Assembly (NCBI RefSeq): GCF_016908975.1
Contig: NZ_JAFBEX010000012.1
Coordinates: 124,001-188,000 of the forward strand
Origin: Neobacillus cucumis
GTDB lineage: Bacteria; Bacillota; Bacilli; Bacillales; Cytobacillaceae
Length of the DNA: 64,000 nucleotides
Direction of reading: 5' to 3'
In this document: in pieces, positions 37,979 through 47,806 of the stretch
Numbering within the stretch: position 1 is the stretch's first letter
How the letters are laid out: each line of letters opens with the position of its first letter
Notes under the pieces: model-generated
Told to the model about the DNA's origin: nothing
The model's database searches: none
The model's input: only the letters and a program-made list of their open reading frames with translations
Position numbers and translations under genes: made by a program

Positions 37979-39691
37979 TTACTTTGTCGCATTATTAACT
38001 GCTTCAATTACTTGATCAGTTGTTTGCATGTTTAATACTTCTTGGGCTAATTTCTCCATATCGGATTTTTTCAGGTTCCGAATAAGTGAGCGAGCCTTCA
38101 AGATAGAGGTTGCACTCATAGAGAATTCATCAAGACCTAAACCAAGAAGAACTGGAATAGCAGTCTCATCCCCAGCCATTTCACCGCACATACCTGTCCA
38201 TTTTCCTTCAGCATGAGCAGCATCAATAACCATTTTAACTAATCTTAAGATGGATGGGCTGTAAGGCTGATATAGGTATGATACACGCTGATTCATCCGG
38301 TCTGCAGCCATTGTATATTGAATCAAGTCATTTGTTCCAATACTGAAGAAATCTACTTCTTTAGCGAACTGATCCGCTAGTACAGCTGTAGATGGAATTT
38401 CTACCATGATACCAAGTTCGATTTTTTCTGCAACTGTTTGTCCTTCTGAAATAAGCTTAGCTTTCTCTTCTTCCAGAATTGCTTTTGCAGCGCGGAATTC
38501 ATCTAAAGTGGCAATCATCGGGAACATAATTTTTAAATTTCCGAAGCTAGAGGCACGTAGAAGTGCACGTAGCTGTGTACGGAAAATATCTTGTTCCTCT
38601 AAGCATAAACGAATCGCACGGAAACCTAAGAATGGATTCATTTCTTTTGGTAAATCTAAATACGGAAGTTCTTTATCTCCACCAATATCCAAAGTACGAA
38701 CAACTACAGGCTTACCCTTCATTCCTTCTAAAACAGCTTTATAAGACTCAAACTGTTCTTCTTCGGTAGGAAGTTGGTCACGTCCCATATAAAGGAACTC
38801 TGTTCGATATAAGCCTACACCCTCGCCGCCATTTTCGATAACGCCCTTTAAATCATTAGGTGTTCCGATATTTGCAGCTAGCTCTACATGGTGGTTGTCT
38901 GCAGAAATAGTTGGCTCATTAACAAGCTTTGCCCATTCTGCTTTTTGAGCTTCATAATCTTCATGAACTTTACGATATTGGGCAACTAATTCAGGGGTTG
39001 GATTTATATGTACTTCCCCTTGTAGTCCATCAACAATAATAAGGTCACCATTGTTAATTTCCTCAGTAGCTGTTTTGGTACCTACGACAGCTGGAATTTC
39101 CATAGAACGTGCCATAATCGCTGAATGCGATGTACGACCGCCAATATTCGTAGTAAAACCCTTAACAAAATTACGATTTAATTGAGCTGTGTCAGAAGGA
39201 GTTAAATCCTCAGCAACAATAATAGCTTCTTCCGCAATCATACTTGGATTAACAAGCTGAACGCCTAAAAGGTGAGCGAGTACACGTTTTGTTACATCAC
39301 GGATATCTGCAGCCCGTTCTTGCATATATTCATTATCCATTTGCTCAAACATCATAACGAACATATCTGCAGTTTCTTTTAAGGCAAATTCAGCGTTTAC
39401 TTTGTCTGATTTGATTTTATCTTCAATCGGTGCATTTAGCTCCGGATCGCCAAGAACAAGAAGATGCGCTTCGAAAATGGCTGCTTTGTCTGCGCCAAGA
39501 TCTACTTGAGCCTTGTCACGAATTGCTTCAAGTTCTGATTTTGATTTTTCCATTGCCTTTCGGAAACGCTCAACTTCAGTTGTAACATCTTCAACTGTTA
39601 TTTTTTCAAACGATAAATCCGGTTCAACAAGACGGTATGCCTTCGCGATGGCAATCCCGTTTGATGCAGCAATCCCCTGTAAAAACGCCAT
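37979..39691 (-). CDS. ptsI: PTS enzyme I
   Basis: 570-residue phosphoenolpyruvate-protein phosphotransferase. Phosphorylated His189 in [16 protein letters not shown]-binding C-terminal TIM barrel with [14 protein letters not shown] and [14 protein letters not shown]. First phosphoryl donor for all PTS sugars. Starts four bases after ptsH. Normal length. Confidence 0.97.
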   Translation of the reverse strand: MAFLQGIAASNGIAIAKAYRLVEPDLSFEKITVEDVTTEVERFRKAMEKSKSELEAIRDKAQVDLGADKAAIFEAHLLVLGDPELNAPIEDKIKSDKVNAEFALKETADMFVMMFEQMDNEYMQERAADIRDVTKRVLAHLLGVQLVNPSMIAEEAIIVAEDLTPSDTAQLNRNFVKGFTTNIGGRTSHSAIMARSMEIPAVVGTKTATEEINNGDLIIVDGLQGEVHINPTPELVAQYRKVHEDYEAQKAEWAKLVNEPTISADNHHVELAANIGTPNDLKGVIENGGEGVGLYRTEFLYMGRDQLPTEEEQFESYKAVLEGMKGKPVVVRTLDIGGDKELPYLDLPKEMNPFLGFRAIRLCLEEQDIFRTQLRALLRASSFGNLKIMFPMIATLDEFRAAKAILEEEKAKLISEGQTVAEKIELGIMVEIPSTAVLADQFAKEVDFFSIGTNDLIQYTMAADRMNQRVSYLYQPYSPSILRLVKMVIDAAHAEGKWTGMCGEMAGDETAIPVLLGLGLDEFSMSATSILKARSLIRNLKKSDMEKLAQEVLNMQTTDQVIEAVNNATK

Positions 39692-39695
39692 TTTA

Positions 39696-39959
39696 TTAAG
39701 CCAATCCTTCTTTTTTCATTGTATCTTCAAGTGCTTGTAGTGCATCGTTAGCATCATTGCCTTCAGCTGCAATCTTAATATCTGCGCCTTGTCCTACACC
39801 AAGAGACATAACACCCATAATAGATTTTAGGTTTACTGATTTTCCTTTATATTCTAAAGTAATTTCAGAATCAAATCTGCTAGCTGTTTGAACTAATAAA
39901 GTTGCTGGTCTTGCGTGAATTCCTGTTTCTGCAACTACTTTAAATTGTTTTTCTGCCAT
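39696..39959 (-). CDS. ptsH: HPr phosphocarrier
   Basis: 87-residue HPr: catalytic His15 in TGIHARPAT and regulatory Ser46 in [10 protein letters not shown]. Ser46 is phosphorylated by HPr kinase so that HPr can serve as CcpA co-repressor, and several cre-like sites are seen in this window. AAAAGGAG precedes the ATG. No ptsG lies upstream, unlike the B. subtilis ptsGHI arrangement. Confidence 0.97.
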   Translation of the reverse strand: MAEKQFKVVAETGIHARPATLLVQTASRFDSEITLEYKGKSVNLKSIMGVMSLGVGQGADIKIAAEGNDANDALQALEDTMKKEGLA

Positions 39960-40328
39960 GCTAAATCAAACTCCTTTTAAAATAAATAGTAATAATTAAA
40001 ACTTGCCTAATTAAAAATAAACATTTCTAATCATTTAGTCAATAAGGAAGCTAAATGATTATTAAATAAAATAGTTCATTTCGCTTATTTTTCCAAAAAT
40101 AAAAACAATCATACAGAATTTTTACTTTGGTAAGCGTCATACATACATGCTAGAATACCATTTTCATCTTTTTCAGACAACTACTTATCGAAAAAAGTTG
40201 AATTGTTCACAAATTTGTCAAAAATACAAGGAAAAACGCAGAAGAACTTCTATAAATTGTTAAAATATATTATTTGTATGAAAGAAATTTGTTGGATTTC
40301 TGAAAAATTCCTAGCCATTTAGTAGCTC
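39960..40328. other. ptsH upstream region
   Basis: AT-rich, no gene. Holds the candidate ptsHI promoter at 40014-40042. No RNA antiterminator of the GlcT type is evident. Confidence 0.5.
40014..40042 (-). promoter_or_regulatory. candidate ptsHI promoter
   Basis: TTGACT (40037-40042), 17-base spacer, TATTTT (40014-40019), about 55-80 bases before ptsH. Confidence 0.45.
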
Positions 40329-40529
40329 TTAACTTCGAGGTTCTTTTAAATATTGATAAAGAACGTCCCCGCCCCGCTGGCTGATCCCTCGGAAATGTTT
40401 AAAATCTTGTCTTTTGACTAAGACCTTCCTAAAATCCAGAAATTCATCATTCTTTACAAAATACTCTGATAGCTCCCCTTTCATCAGTTTATTTAAAATA
40501 TCTGTAACCAGCTCTTCCTTCATTAGCAT
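40329..40529 (-). CDS. small hypothetical protein
   Basis: 66 residues: helical N-terminal part (EELVTDILNKLMKGELSEYF) and basic C-terminal part ending KEPRS. No family recognised. Start read as ATG 40529 with GGAAGG upstream; an in-frame GTG (40535) and a further ATG (40523) also exist. A cre-like site lies 47 bases upstream. Confidence 0.6.
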   Translation of the reverse strand: MLMKEELVTDILNKLMKGELSEYFVKNDEFLDFRKVLVKRQDFKHFRGISQRGGDVLYQYLKEPRS

Positions 40530-40575
40530 CCACACCCTTCCTTAATATTAAAAAAATCACTTGTTTTAACAAAAA

Positions 40576-40589
40576 TGTAAGCGTTTCCT
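40576..40589. promoter_or_regulatory. cre-like site
   Basis: TGTAAGCGTTTCCT, 12 of 14 positions of the CcpA consensus, in the divergent region between the 40.4-kb gene and ykvS. Confidence 0.35.
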
Positions 40590-40741
40590 CTTCTTTTCTT
40601 GTAAATTTGTTCATAAACTATAATATTCTAAAAGAATTACCATAATTGTCAAACAAAAGCCTTTACGAATTGGAAAAGATAGTGCAAACTGTTATTTAAA
40701 TACTCTATTATTCGTTTTCGAAGGCAAAGGAGAGAGGCTAA

Positions 40742-40930
40742 ATGAAAAGAGCAGAAGTAGGGAATATCATTGAATTTCGCGGTGGCCTGCAAGGAATAGT
40801 TGAAAAAGTGAATGAAAACTCTGTTATAGTCGATCTAACAATTATGGATAATTATCGTGACTTGGAATTAGATCAGAGGACTGTTGTTAATCATAAAAAT
40901 TATAAAGTGATAAAAGAAAGCGCTTATTAA
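40742..40930 (+). CDS. ykvS: YkvS-like DUF2187 protein
   Basis: 62 residues forming a small beta-barrel-like domain: GNIIEFRGGLQGIVEKVNEN and VVNHKNYKVI. This is the KOW-like DUF2187 family (YkvS). Possible nucleic-acid binding, function unproven. AAGGAGAG upstream of ATG, own terminator downstream. Confidence 0.85.
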   Translation: MKRAEVGNIIEFRGGLQGIVEKVNENSVIVDLTIMDNYRDLELDQRTVVNHKNYKVIKESAY

Positions 40931-40944
40931 GTAATAGTTTGGTA

Positions 40945-40977
40945 GAAATGGCAGTCATTGACTGCCATTTCTTTTTT
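40945..40977 (+). terminator. ykvS terminator
   Basis: AATGGCAGTCA / TGACTGCCATT, perfect stem, then TCTTTTTT. Confidence 0.9.
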
Positions 40978-41017
40978 CTAAGCATCTTTATTAACCGATC
41001 CACAGTCATTTATATTA

Positions 41018-41137
41018 TTATTTACCTTGTTCGGTTTCTTTCGAAATCTGTTTTAATGACTTTACTTTTCCATGTGGATTCTGATTTTGCTTACGTACTG
41101 TCCATTCACGCTCGTATTGGCTTTGTGATTTACTCAA
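41018..41137 (-). CDS. 39-aa basic small protein with TTG start
   Basis: TTG 41137 with AAAGGAG eight bases upstream opens a 39-codon frame: MSKSQSQYEREWTVRKQNQN then basic residues to SKETEQGK. Very hydrophilic and basic, without Cys. The ribosome site is strong and the frame is the only sensible one here. No family recognised; could be a small nucleic-acid or spore-associated protein. Confidence 0.58.
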   Translation of the reverse strand: MSKSQSQYEREWTVRKQNQNPHGKVKSLKQISKETEQGK

Positions 41138-41283
41138 CTCTCTCACTCCTTTCCCTTTTATTTTTTTCTATTGGTTATGTTCTTATCAGTTGAATTGGAC
41201 AAAATGTTTAAAGAAATCATTTCCTTTTAAAAAACTTCTTTGTTAAAATAAATTTTATTGATTATAAAAAGGAGCTTGTTAGG

Positions 41284-41895
41284 ATGAAAAAGTGCTTCCA
41301 AGATATTCGACTTATTTTTGGATTCATTATTGCACATGCACTTATCTATTTTTCATTTCATGAAAAAACAATATTTTGGTATATTTTTTCTGGGTCCATT
41401 CTTATCCTAATTGCCTATGCTATGCTCCAAGGAGAAGTGGATGATGAGGCATCATTCATTAAGTATATTTTTTTCGGAGCTTTATCGGGGTTAGTGTTAT
41501 ATTTTATTTTTTGGTTAGGGTCACATGCGATGCAGTTAATGAACCTCCCGTTTGAAAAACCAATTAGAAAATTGTACCGATGGTATGCTCCACATGAGTT
41601 CTGGCAATATATTGCCCTTGTGTTAGTGGCAGCACCAGGGGAAGAAATTTTTTGGCGCGGTTTTATTCAAAAAAGTTTATTAAAATATACTAAGCCTTTT
41701 TTAGGTATATTAATCGGTGCTATTCTTTACGCCTCCGTTCATATCTATTCTGGTTCGTTTTTATTAGTTTTTGCAGCGTTGATATCCGGGATCGCTTGGG
41801 GACTAATATATTATTGGAAAAAAAGCATGCCGCTTGTCATTGTTTCTCATATTATGTTTGATATGATGATTTTTCTTATTCTACCGTTAAAATAA
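41284..41895 (+). CDS. CPBP intramembrane metalloprotease
   Basis: 203 residues with about six hydrophobic helices. Motif 1 EEIFWRGFIQ, motif 2 ASVHIYSG and motif 3 SHIMFDMM supply the Glu and His residues of the CPBP (Abi/Rce1-like) family. Roles range from CAAX-type processing to bacteriocin self-immunity; substrate not inferable. AAAAGGAGC upstream of ATG. Confidence 0.87.
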   Translation: MKKCFQDIRLIFGFIIAHALIYFSFHEKTIFWYIFSGSILILIAYAMLQGEVDDEASFIKYIFFGALSGLVLYFIFWLGSHAMQLMNLPFEKPIRKLYRWYAPHEFWQYIALVLVAAPGEEIFWRGFIQKSLLKYTKPFLGILIGAILYASVHIYSGSFLLVFAALISGIAWGLIYYWKKSMPLVIVSHIMFDMMIFLILPLK

Positions 41896-41927
41896 ACAGC
41901 TGTCTGCTGACAGCTGTTTATTTTTTT
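41893..41927. terminator. bidirectional terminator, CPBP gene and ykvI
   Basis: AACAGCTGTC / GACAGCTGTT perfect stem with T/A runs on both sides, between convergent gene ends. Confidence 0.9.
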
Positions 41928-42967
41928 TCAACATAGTCAAACGGTTTCATCCACAATAATATAAAAAAAACCATACAAATATACCCAAACAAAGGGTATA
42001 GATAGGATAATAATGTTCCATAATTCACAAGACTTATGACATAAGAAACAAAGAAAAGCACAGCTACAGAAATAATCGTAGGTATAGGCAGATATTGCTT
42101 CAATTGTCGATCAAGTCCAAAAATATTACCAATGACTGATGTAAAAATTTCACCATAAATGACCAGCACAAAAATCCAGTAAAGAAATGGGGCGAGGTTT
42201 TTCATGATAACAGCCATTGGAATATTATACATTTCTACATCTGGCAGCATAATTAAGGTGAAATGACTTGCCCCTAGAATAAGTGTTAAAGCCGCTCCGC
42301 CGAGAATGCCTCCCCATTTAATCGTCCAATCATCTTTCACTTCCGTGGCAATAGGGACAAGTACGGCCTGAGCCAAACCAAGATTCAGTGCTACATAAGA
42401 GAAAGGTGCCACAACACTTTTCCATCCATCATCAGCATGAGGGATATATAGAAGTTTATTGATAAAACCTGGAATTTGAACTGAGAATATCATCAAAATG
42501 ACACTGAAACTTATCATTAATGGAACAACAAACGTATTGACTGCGAATAATCCTTTTGTACCTATTAACATCACGATCACTGAAAGGATGATGGTTAAAA
42601 ATACACCAACGCTCTTAGATAAACCTAATTGTTCCTCAAACACTGCCCCTGCACCAGATAACATCACAGCACTAACACCAAGAAGCATAAAGAGCATAAA
42701 CAGATTAATGATCTTGCTAGGCCATTTTCCGAATAAATATTGATTAAATTCTTGGTATGATTTTGCATCTATAAATGCAGCTATCCTCATAAGTTTTGAT
42801 CCCAAGAAGATAAAAAGATAACCGCTCATAATTATACTAATTAAGCCGAAGAAACCGAAACGTGAAAAAAACTCAACAATTTCTTTGCCTGTGGCAAATC
42901 CGGCCCCTACCACAGTTCCAACATAAACTGCGGCAATTTGTAAAGCTTGCGACCAATTTTTCTTCAC
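41918..42967 (-). CDS. ykvI: YkvI-like LeuT-fold membrane transporter
   Basis: 349 residues, about ten transmembrane helices; the N-terminal VYVGTVVGAGFATGKEIVEF is the glycine-rich unwound helix typical of this amino-acid-permease-like family (YkvI). Substrate unknown. Divergent from clpE, same neighbourhood as in B. subtilis. Confidence 0.88.
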   Translation of the reverse strand: MKKNWSQALQIAAVYVGTVVGAGFATGKEIVEFFSRFGFFGLISIIMSGYLFIFLGSKLMRIAAFIDAKSYQEFNQYLFGKWPSKIINLFMLFMLLGVSAVMLSGAGAVFEEQLGLSKSVGVFLTIILSVIVMLIGTKGLFAVNTFVVPLMISFSVILMIFSVQIPGFINKLLYIPHADDGWKSVVAPFSYVALNLGLAQAVLVPIATEVKDDWTIKWGGILGGAALTLILGASHFTLIMLPDVEMYNIPMAVIMKNLAPFLYWIFVLVIYGEIFTSVIGNIFGLDRQLKQYLPIPTIISVAVLFFVSYVISLVNYGTLLSYLYPLFGYICMVFFILLWMKPFDYVEKK

Positions 42968-43058
42968 ACCATCTCCCCCTTATCTTCAATATATGAGCAG
43001 ATGGACAAACAAAGACGAGCTTTTTCTCCTTTGGAAACTTTTTCTACAAACAAAGCAC

Positions 43059-43087
43059 TTGAAAGTCAAAAAAGGTCAGAGTATACT
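43059..43087 (+). promoter_or_regulatory. clpE sigma-A promoter
   Basis: TTGAAA (43059-43064), exactly 17 bases, TATACT (43082-43087). The start point would be near 43094, inside the CtsR operator region. Confidence 0.8.
43064..43080 (+). promoter_or_regulatory. CtsR operator 1
   Basis: AGTCAAA-AAA-GGTCAGA: tandem heptads with a 3-base spacer, the CtsR box layout with one mismatch, filling the -35/-10 spacer of the clpE promoter. Confidence 0.78.
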
Positions 43088-43097
43088 AGGATCACAA

Positions 43098-43120
43098 GGT
43101 CAAATATAGTCAAAGTCAAA
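43098..43120 (+). promoter_or_regulatory. CtsR operator 2 plus an extra heptad
   Basis: GGTCAAA-TAT-AGTCAAA is a full match to the CtsR box, followed directly by a third AGTCAAA heptad (43114-43120). Lies just downstream of the predicted start point. Confidence 0.88.
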
Positions 43121-43156
43121 CCTTTGATAAATTAGATATTAGGAGGTTATTTACTT

Positions 43157-45313
43157 ATGCTTTGTCAACAATGCCAACAAAATCAGGCTAATGTTCAATT
43201 AAATTTCAGTATCAATGGACAACGTAAGGAAATGAAACTCTGCCACGAATGCTATGCTAAAGAAAAGCAATCACTAGGAACAGGATTTGGTTCGAGCTTA
43301 AATTCATTTCCGAACTTCCCATTTGAAAACTTGTTTATCGCTAATGGATTCCCACAAGAATCAGAAAGTATGGAAGATGCCTCTCCTGCCGGGAAAAGAG
43401 GGAATGCGCCAAAGGGATTTATCGACCAGTTTGGACGAAACCTTAACACAATAGCAAAGGCAGGTTTAATTGACCCTGTTATTGGTCGAGATAATGAAAT
43501 AAAACGTGTCATTGAAATTTTAAATAGAAGAAATAAAAATAATCCAGTCTTAATTGGTGAGCCAGGTGTCGGTAAAACAGCTATCGCTGAAGGTCTTGCA
43601 TTGAAAATTGCCAGCGGTGATGTCCCCGGTAAATTACGCAATAAAGAAGTTTACTTATTAGATGTTGCCTCACTTGTCGCAAATACTGGTATTCGCGGTC
43701 AATTTGAAGAAAGAATGAAGCAATTAATTTCAGAATTACAGGAAAGAAAGAATATTATTCTCTTCATTGATGAGATTCATTTACTTGTTGGTGCCGGTTC
43801 TGCTGAAGGCTCCATGGATGCAGGGAATATTCTAAAACCAGCTCTTGCAAGAGGCGAGTTACAGGTTGTCGGAGCTACGACACTAAAAGAATACCGCCAA
43901 ATTGAAAAGGACTCTGCTTTAGAACGCCGCTTCCAGCCTGTACATGTGATGGAGCCAACTCCGGAAGCAGCGATAAAAATACTACAAGGAATCCAAAAGA
44001 AATATGAGGACTATCACGAGGTTACCTATTCTGACGAAGCCATTGAAGCTTGTGTACAATTATCGCAGCGCTATATCCAGGACCGATTCCTACCGGATAA
44101 AGCCATCGATTTGCTCGATGAGGCCGGTTCTAAATTAAATTTAACTTCAGATTATAAAAGTACAGAACAAATTGAAAATCGCTTAAGAGAGATTGCCCGC
44201 GAGAAAGAAGAAACACTAAAAAAGGAACAATACGAAAAAGCTGCCTCTCTGCGAGATGAAGAAGCTAAGCTTGAAAAGAAACTAAATGAAGCATCAACTG
44301 GAATCAGACCATTGGTTACCCTCGCTCATATTCAATCTATCATTGAGGAAAAAACAAATATTCCAGTTGGGAAACTTCAGCAGGATGAACAGCTTAAGAT
44401 GAGAGACTTAGAAGCAAATCTTAATAAAAAGGTTATCGGTCAAGAAAAAGCTGTGAAAAAAGTAGCTAAGGCCATCAGACGCAGCCGTGCTGGTTTAAAA
44501 TCCAAACATCGTCCGATTGGATCCTTCTTGTTTGTTGGTCCAACAGGGGTTGGTAAAACGGAGCTAACCAAGACACTTGCTGAGGAGCTTTTTGGAAGCA
44601 AAGATTCCATGATTCGTCTCGATATGAGCGAATATATGGAAAAACACAGCGTTTCTAAACTAATCGGTTCACCTCCTGGATATGTAGGTCACGATGAGGC
44701 CGGACAGCTTACAGAGAAAGTCCGAAGGAACCCATATAGCATTATTTTATTAGATGAAATTGAAAAGGCACATCCAGATGTTCAACATTTGTTCTTGCAA
44801 ATTCTAGAAGACGGTCGACTTACTGATAGTCAAGGTAGAGTGGTAAGTTTTAAGGATACGGTCATTATTATGACAAGTAATGCAGGGGTAGGTCATAAAA
44901 CCATTCACGTAGGTTTTGGGGCGAATGACGCGATTAAAGAAGCGAGCATTCTTGACTCCCTTGGCAGTTTCTTTAAGCCGGAATTCTTAAACCGATTTGA
45001 CAGTATCATCGAATTTAATGCACTTGATAAGGAACATATCCTATCAATTGTCGATTTAATGCTAGATGAATTACAAGAAACATTAACAGAACAAAACATT
45101 GAATTTAGCATTACCTTAGAGGCAAAAGAAAAATTAGCTGAACTAGGATACCATCCTGCTTTCGGTGCACGTCCACTTCGCAGAGTCATCCAAGAACAGC
45201 TTGAAGATAAAATTGCTGATTTTATCTTAGAAGTGCCAAATGCGAAAAAATTAGTCACAACCAATGAAAATGGGGAATTGAAAGTAGTATCTGAAGCCAT
45301 TTCGGTACAATAA
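43157..45313 (+). CDS. clpE: Clp protease ATPase subunit ClpE
   Basis: 718-residue class I Clp/Hsp100 ATPase. N-terminal zinc finger (Cys3, Cys6, Cys29, Cys32) is diagnostic of ClpE; AAA module 1 has GEPGVGKTA, a UVR-type coiled coil follows ([16 protein letters not shown]), and AAA module 2 has GPTGVGKTE. Works with ClpP to degrade damaged proteins and helps destabilise CtsR after heat shock. Repressed by CtsR through two boxes upstream. Confidence 0.97.
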   Translation: MLCQQCQQNQANVQLNFSINGQRKEMKLCHECYAKEKQSLGTGFGSSLNSFPNFPFENLFIANGFPQESESMEDASPAGKRGNAPKGFIDQFGRNLNTIAKAGLIDPVIGRDNEIKRVIEILNRRNKNNPVLIGEPGVGKTAIAEGLALKIASGDVPGKLRNKEVYLLDVASLVANTGIRGQFEERMKQLISELQERKNIILFIDEIHLLVGAGSAEGSMDAGNILKPALARGELQVVGATTLKEYRQIEKDSALERRFQPVHVMEPTPEAAIKILQGIQKKYEDYHEVTYSDEAIEACVQLSQRYIQDRFLPDKAIDLLDEAGSKLNLTSDYKSTEQIENRLREIAREKEETLKKEQYEKAASLRDEEAKLEKKLNEASTGIRPLVTLAHIQSIIEEKTNIPVGKLQQDEQLKMRDLEANLNKKVIGQEKAVKKVAKAIRRSRAGLKSKHRPIGSFLFVGPTGVGKTELTKTLAEELFGSKDSMIRLDMSEYMEKHSVSKLIGSPPGYVGHDEAGQLTEKVRRNPYSIILLDEIEKAHPDVQHLFLQILEDGRLTDSQGRVVSFKDTVIIMTSNAGVGHKTIHVGFGANDAIKEASILDSLGSFFKPEFLNRFDSIIEFNALDKEHILSIVDLMLDELQETLTEQNIEFSITLEAKEKLAELGYHPAFGARPLRRVIQEQLEDKIADFILEVPNAKKLVTTNENGELKVVSEAISVQ

Positions 45314-45353
45314 GATCAAAAGCGAAGCCATTTGGCTTCGCTTTTGATCTTAT
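45312..45353. terminator. bidirectional terminator, clpE and M3 peptidase
   Basis: AAGATCAAAAGCGAAGCC / GGCTTCGCTTTTGATCTT, perfect 18-bp stem. Confidence 0.95.
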
Positions 45354-47044
45354 AGCTTTTGATCCTCAACAGAATTTAACCATTCCTCGATAACACCAAC
45401 AACCGATTCTACACATCCATCTTCAAATGGAGAAATTAAGTTGGCTGCCTTAACAAGTTTTGTAAAGGATAGACTGCCGCCAAGATTACAAAGCTTTACA
45501 TAATCAGCCCATGCCTCTTCCCTATTTTCGATCGAACGCTTCCAGAATTGAAAGGCACAAATTTGGGCCAGTGTATAATCAATATAATAAAAAGGTGAAT
45601 TATAAATATGCCCTTGCCGCTGCCAAAAACCGCCGTTTTCAAGATAAACATTTCCATCATAATCTTTATGAGGTAAATATTTTTTCTCAATTTCACGCCA
45701 CTGATGCTTCCGTTCTAAAGGTGTAGCTGAAGGATTTTCATACACCCAGTGCTGAAATTCATCTACAGAAACTCCATATGGGAGAAATAAAAGCGCACTG
45801 CTCAAGTGAGAAAACTTATATTTGTCCGTATCTTCCTGAAAAAACAACTCCATCCATGGCCATGTAAAAAATTCCATACTCATCGAATGAATTTCAGCTG
45901 ATTCATATGTTGGCCAATAATATTCTGGAATTTCAAAATGACGGCTTGAATACACCTGGAAGGCATGACCGGCTTCATGGGTTAACACATCTATATCACC
46001 GGACGTCCCATTAAAATTGGAAAAGATAAACGGAGCCTTATAATTCTCAATAAATGTACAATAGCCTCCACCTGCTTTTCCCTTCTTAGCCACTAAATCC
46101 ATTAGCTTATTTTTCTGCATATATTGGAAGAAAACACCTGTTTCTTTGGACAGGCCTTCATACATTTTTTGACCATTTTCTATAATCCATTCTGGTTCCC
46201 CTTTAGGGACTGCATTTCCAGACGGAAAATTAAATCCTTCATCATAATATTTTAACTGATCTACACCAATTCTTTCCTGCTGCCGTTCTTTTAATTTGGT
46301 CGCAATGGGAACAATAAAATCCTTTACTTGCTGACGGAAGTTCGCCACCATCTCTGCATCATAATCCGTTCTCATCATCCGATAATAAGCGAGTTCCACA
46401 AAGTTTTTAAACCCTAATTTCTGGGCAATCTCTGTCCTAACCTTTACCAAATCATCATAAATTCGGTCTAATTCCTCTTCATGCTCAGCAAAGAATCCAA
46501 ATTTAGCTTCACTTGCTCTTTTTCTTATGTTACGATCCTTGGTTTCAGTGAATGGGTCCAATTGGGCAAGTGTTCTTTCCTCCCCCTCAAAATGGATTTT
46601 AGCGGAGGCAAGCAGTTTTGTATATTCAGTTGACAAGCGGTTTTCTTTTTGAAGTAATGGAACAATTTCTGGTTTAAACGTTTTGAGCTGTCCCTCAGCA
46701 AGGGCAAACAGTTGTGTTCCCCACTTTGTTTCCAACTCAGGGCGAAACTTAGATTCAACCAATGCTTGATAATATTTAGTTACCAGCCCCTCAATCTCAG
46801 GCTGCATCTCATCCATATAATCCTGTTCTTCCTTATAAAATTCATCATTGGTATCAATCGAATGGCGGATATAACAAAGGTTAAACATCGTTCCTAAATC
46901 ATTTCTTAATTGATTAATTTCTTCCATATACCGGCATTGAGTCTTAACTGAATCTGCATTTATAAAGCCTTCCAAAACCGTATTAAATTTTGTTGTTACT
47001 CCTTCTAAATTTGGTCTTTCGTATGTATAATTTTCAAAACTCAT
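45350..47044 (-). CDS. M3 family oligoendopeptidase
   Basis: 564-residue zinc metallopeptidase related to oligoendopeptidase F. The zinc motif HEAGH (His356, Glu357, His360) is followed about 25 residues later by the third ligand in ESAEIHSMSMEF. Cytosolic peptide hydrolysis. AGGGGAT precedes ATG 47044. Between clpE and mhqR; no B. subtilis counterpart at this place that I recall. Confidence 0.92.
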   Translation of the reverse strand: MSFENYTYERPNLEGVTTKFNTVLEGFINADSVKTQCRYMEEINQLRNDLGTMFNLCYIRHSIDTNDEFYKEEQDYMDEMQPEIEGLVTKYYQALVESKFRPELETKWGTQLFALAEGQLKTFKPEIVPLLQKENRLSTEYTKLLASAKIHFEGEERTLAQLDPFTETKDRNIRKRASEAKFGFFAEHEEELDRIYDDLVKVRTEIAQKLGFKNFVELAYYRMMRTDYDAEMVANFRQQVKDFIVPIATKLKERQQERIGVDQLKYYDEGFNFPSGNAVPKGEPEWIIENGQKMYEGLSKETGVFFQYMQKNKLMDLVAKKGKAGGGYCTFIENYKAPFIFSNFNGTSGDIDVLTHEAGHAFQVYSSRHFEIPEYYWPTYESAEIHSMSMEFFTWPWMELFFQEDTDKYKFSHLSSALLFLPYGVSVDEFQHWVYENPSATPLERKHQWREIEKKYLPHKDYDGNVYLENGGFWQRQGHIYNSPFYYIDYTLAQICAFQFWKRSIENREEAWADYVKLCNLGGSLSFTKLVKAANLISPFEDGCVESVVGVIEEWLNSVEDQKL

Positions 47045-47105
47045 ATCAAAATATCCCCTTTCTATTGGTCCCAGTCTATCATTTCGACAGTATTATTAAT
47101 ATTCC

Positions 47106-47138
47106 TCTAATAAAAAAAATACGACCATTGGCCGTATT
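47106..47138 (-). terminator. mhqR terminator
   Basis: AATACGGCCA / TGGTCGTATT stem then TTTTTTT on the minus strand, overlapping the end of mhqR. Confidence 0.8.
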
Positions 47139-47577
47139 AAAATTTTCCTGCTGGTATTCCTACTTTTTTCAGTAGATCTATAGCCGTCGTTTTCTCAGAT
47201 TCAGAAAGGCTTGACATAAGGGTATCAATTTGTTTTGCATGATCAGGAAAAATCTCTTCAATAAATGTTTTTCCTTGCTCCGTGATTTGAGCATATGTTA
47301 CCCGGCGGTCATTCGGACAAGCAATTCTTCTAAGCAGTCCTTTTTGTTCTAACTTGTCGACTACATAGGTAATACTTCCGCTGGCAAGTAGGATTTTCCC
47401 CCCTATTTGCTGCATGGGCTGGTCACCTTTATGATAAAGAAGCTCTAGAACAGCGAATTCAGTTGGATTCAAACCGTTTGCCTGAATCGCTTTATTTACA
47501 TGTTCGTTAATCGCTTTATATGCTCTTGAAAGTACGATAAATAACTTTAATGACTTTTCAACTGTTTCATTTTCCAT
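47137..47577 (-). CDS. mhqR: MarR-family repressor MhqR
   Basis: 146-residue winged-helix MarR protein: LNPTEFAVLELLYHKGDQP, the recognition helix region ILLASGSITYVVDKLEQKGL, and wing CPNDRRVTYAQIT. Very similar to B. subtilis MhqR, which represses azoreductase and dioxygenase genes and is released by methylhydroquinone and catechol stress. Divergent from an Fsr-like exporter. An operator-like palindrome lies 51 bases upstream. Confidence 0.9.
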   Translation of the reverse strand: MENETVEKSLKLFIVLSRAYKAINEHVNKAIQANGLNPTEFAVLELLYHKGDQPMQQIGGKILLASGSITYVVDKLEQKGLLRRIACPNDRRVTYAQITEQGKTFIEEIFPDHAKQIDTLMSSLSESEKTTAIDLLKKVGIPAGKF

Positions 47578-47627
47578 AAAAAACGCATCCTTTTAAGATT
47601 TAATAAAAATATAATATAAGGAAAATT

Positions 47628-47643
47628 ATCTTGATTTCAAAAT
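47628..47643. promoter_or_regulatory. possible MhqR operator
   Basis: ATCTTGATTTCAAAAT matches 12 of 16 positions of the MhqR inverted repeat as I remember it (ATCTCGAATTCGAGAT). Located between mhqR and the exporter gene; would mean autoregulation. Confidence 0.35.
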
Positions 47644-47806
47644 TAATTATAAAAAATTTTTTTATCTCTGTCAAACTCTCCTTTGTAAACGGTGTCATTT
47701 TAAGAAATCTAATTTTTAAAATTTCGAAAATAGAAATAATAATTTCTTATTTTGTTAATTTAGTAGTAAGATAGAAAAAAAATATTAAAAATAAAGAAGG
47801 GATAAA

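Noticed and set aside
40939..41193. Plus-strand hydrophobic frame over the ykvS terminator
   Set aside because: It runs through a terminator hairpin, lacks a ribosome site, and overlaps a better-supported 39-aa minus-strand gene.
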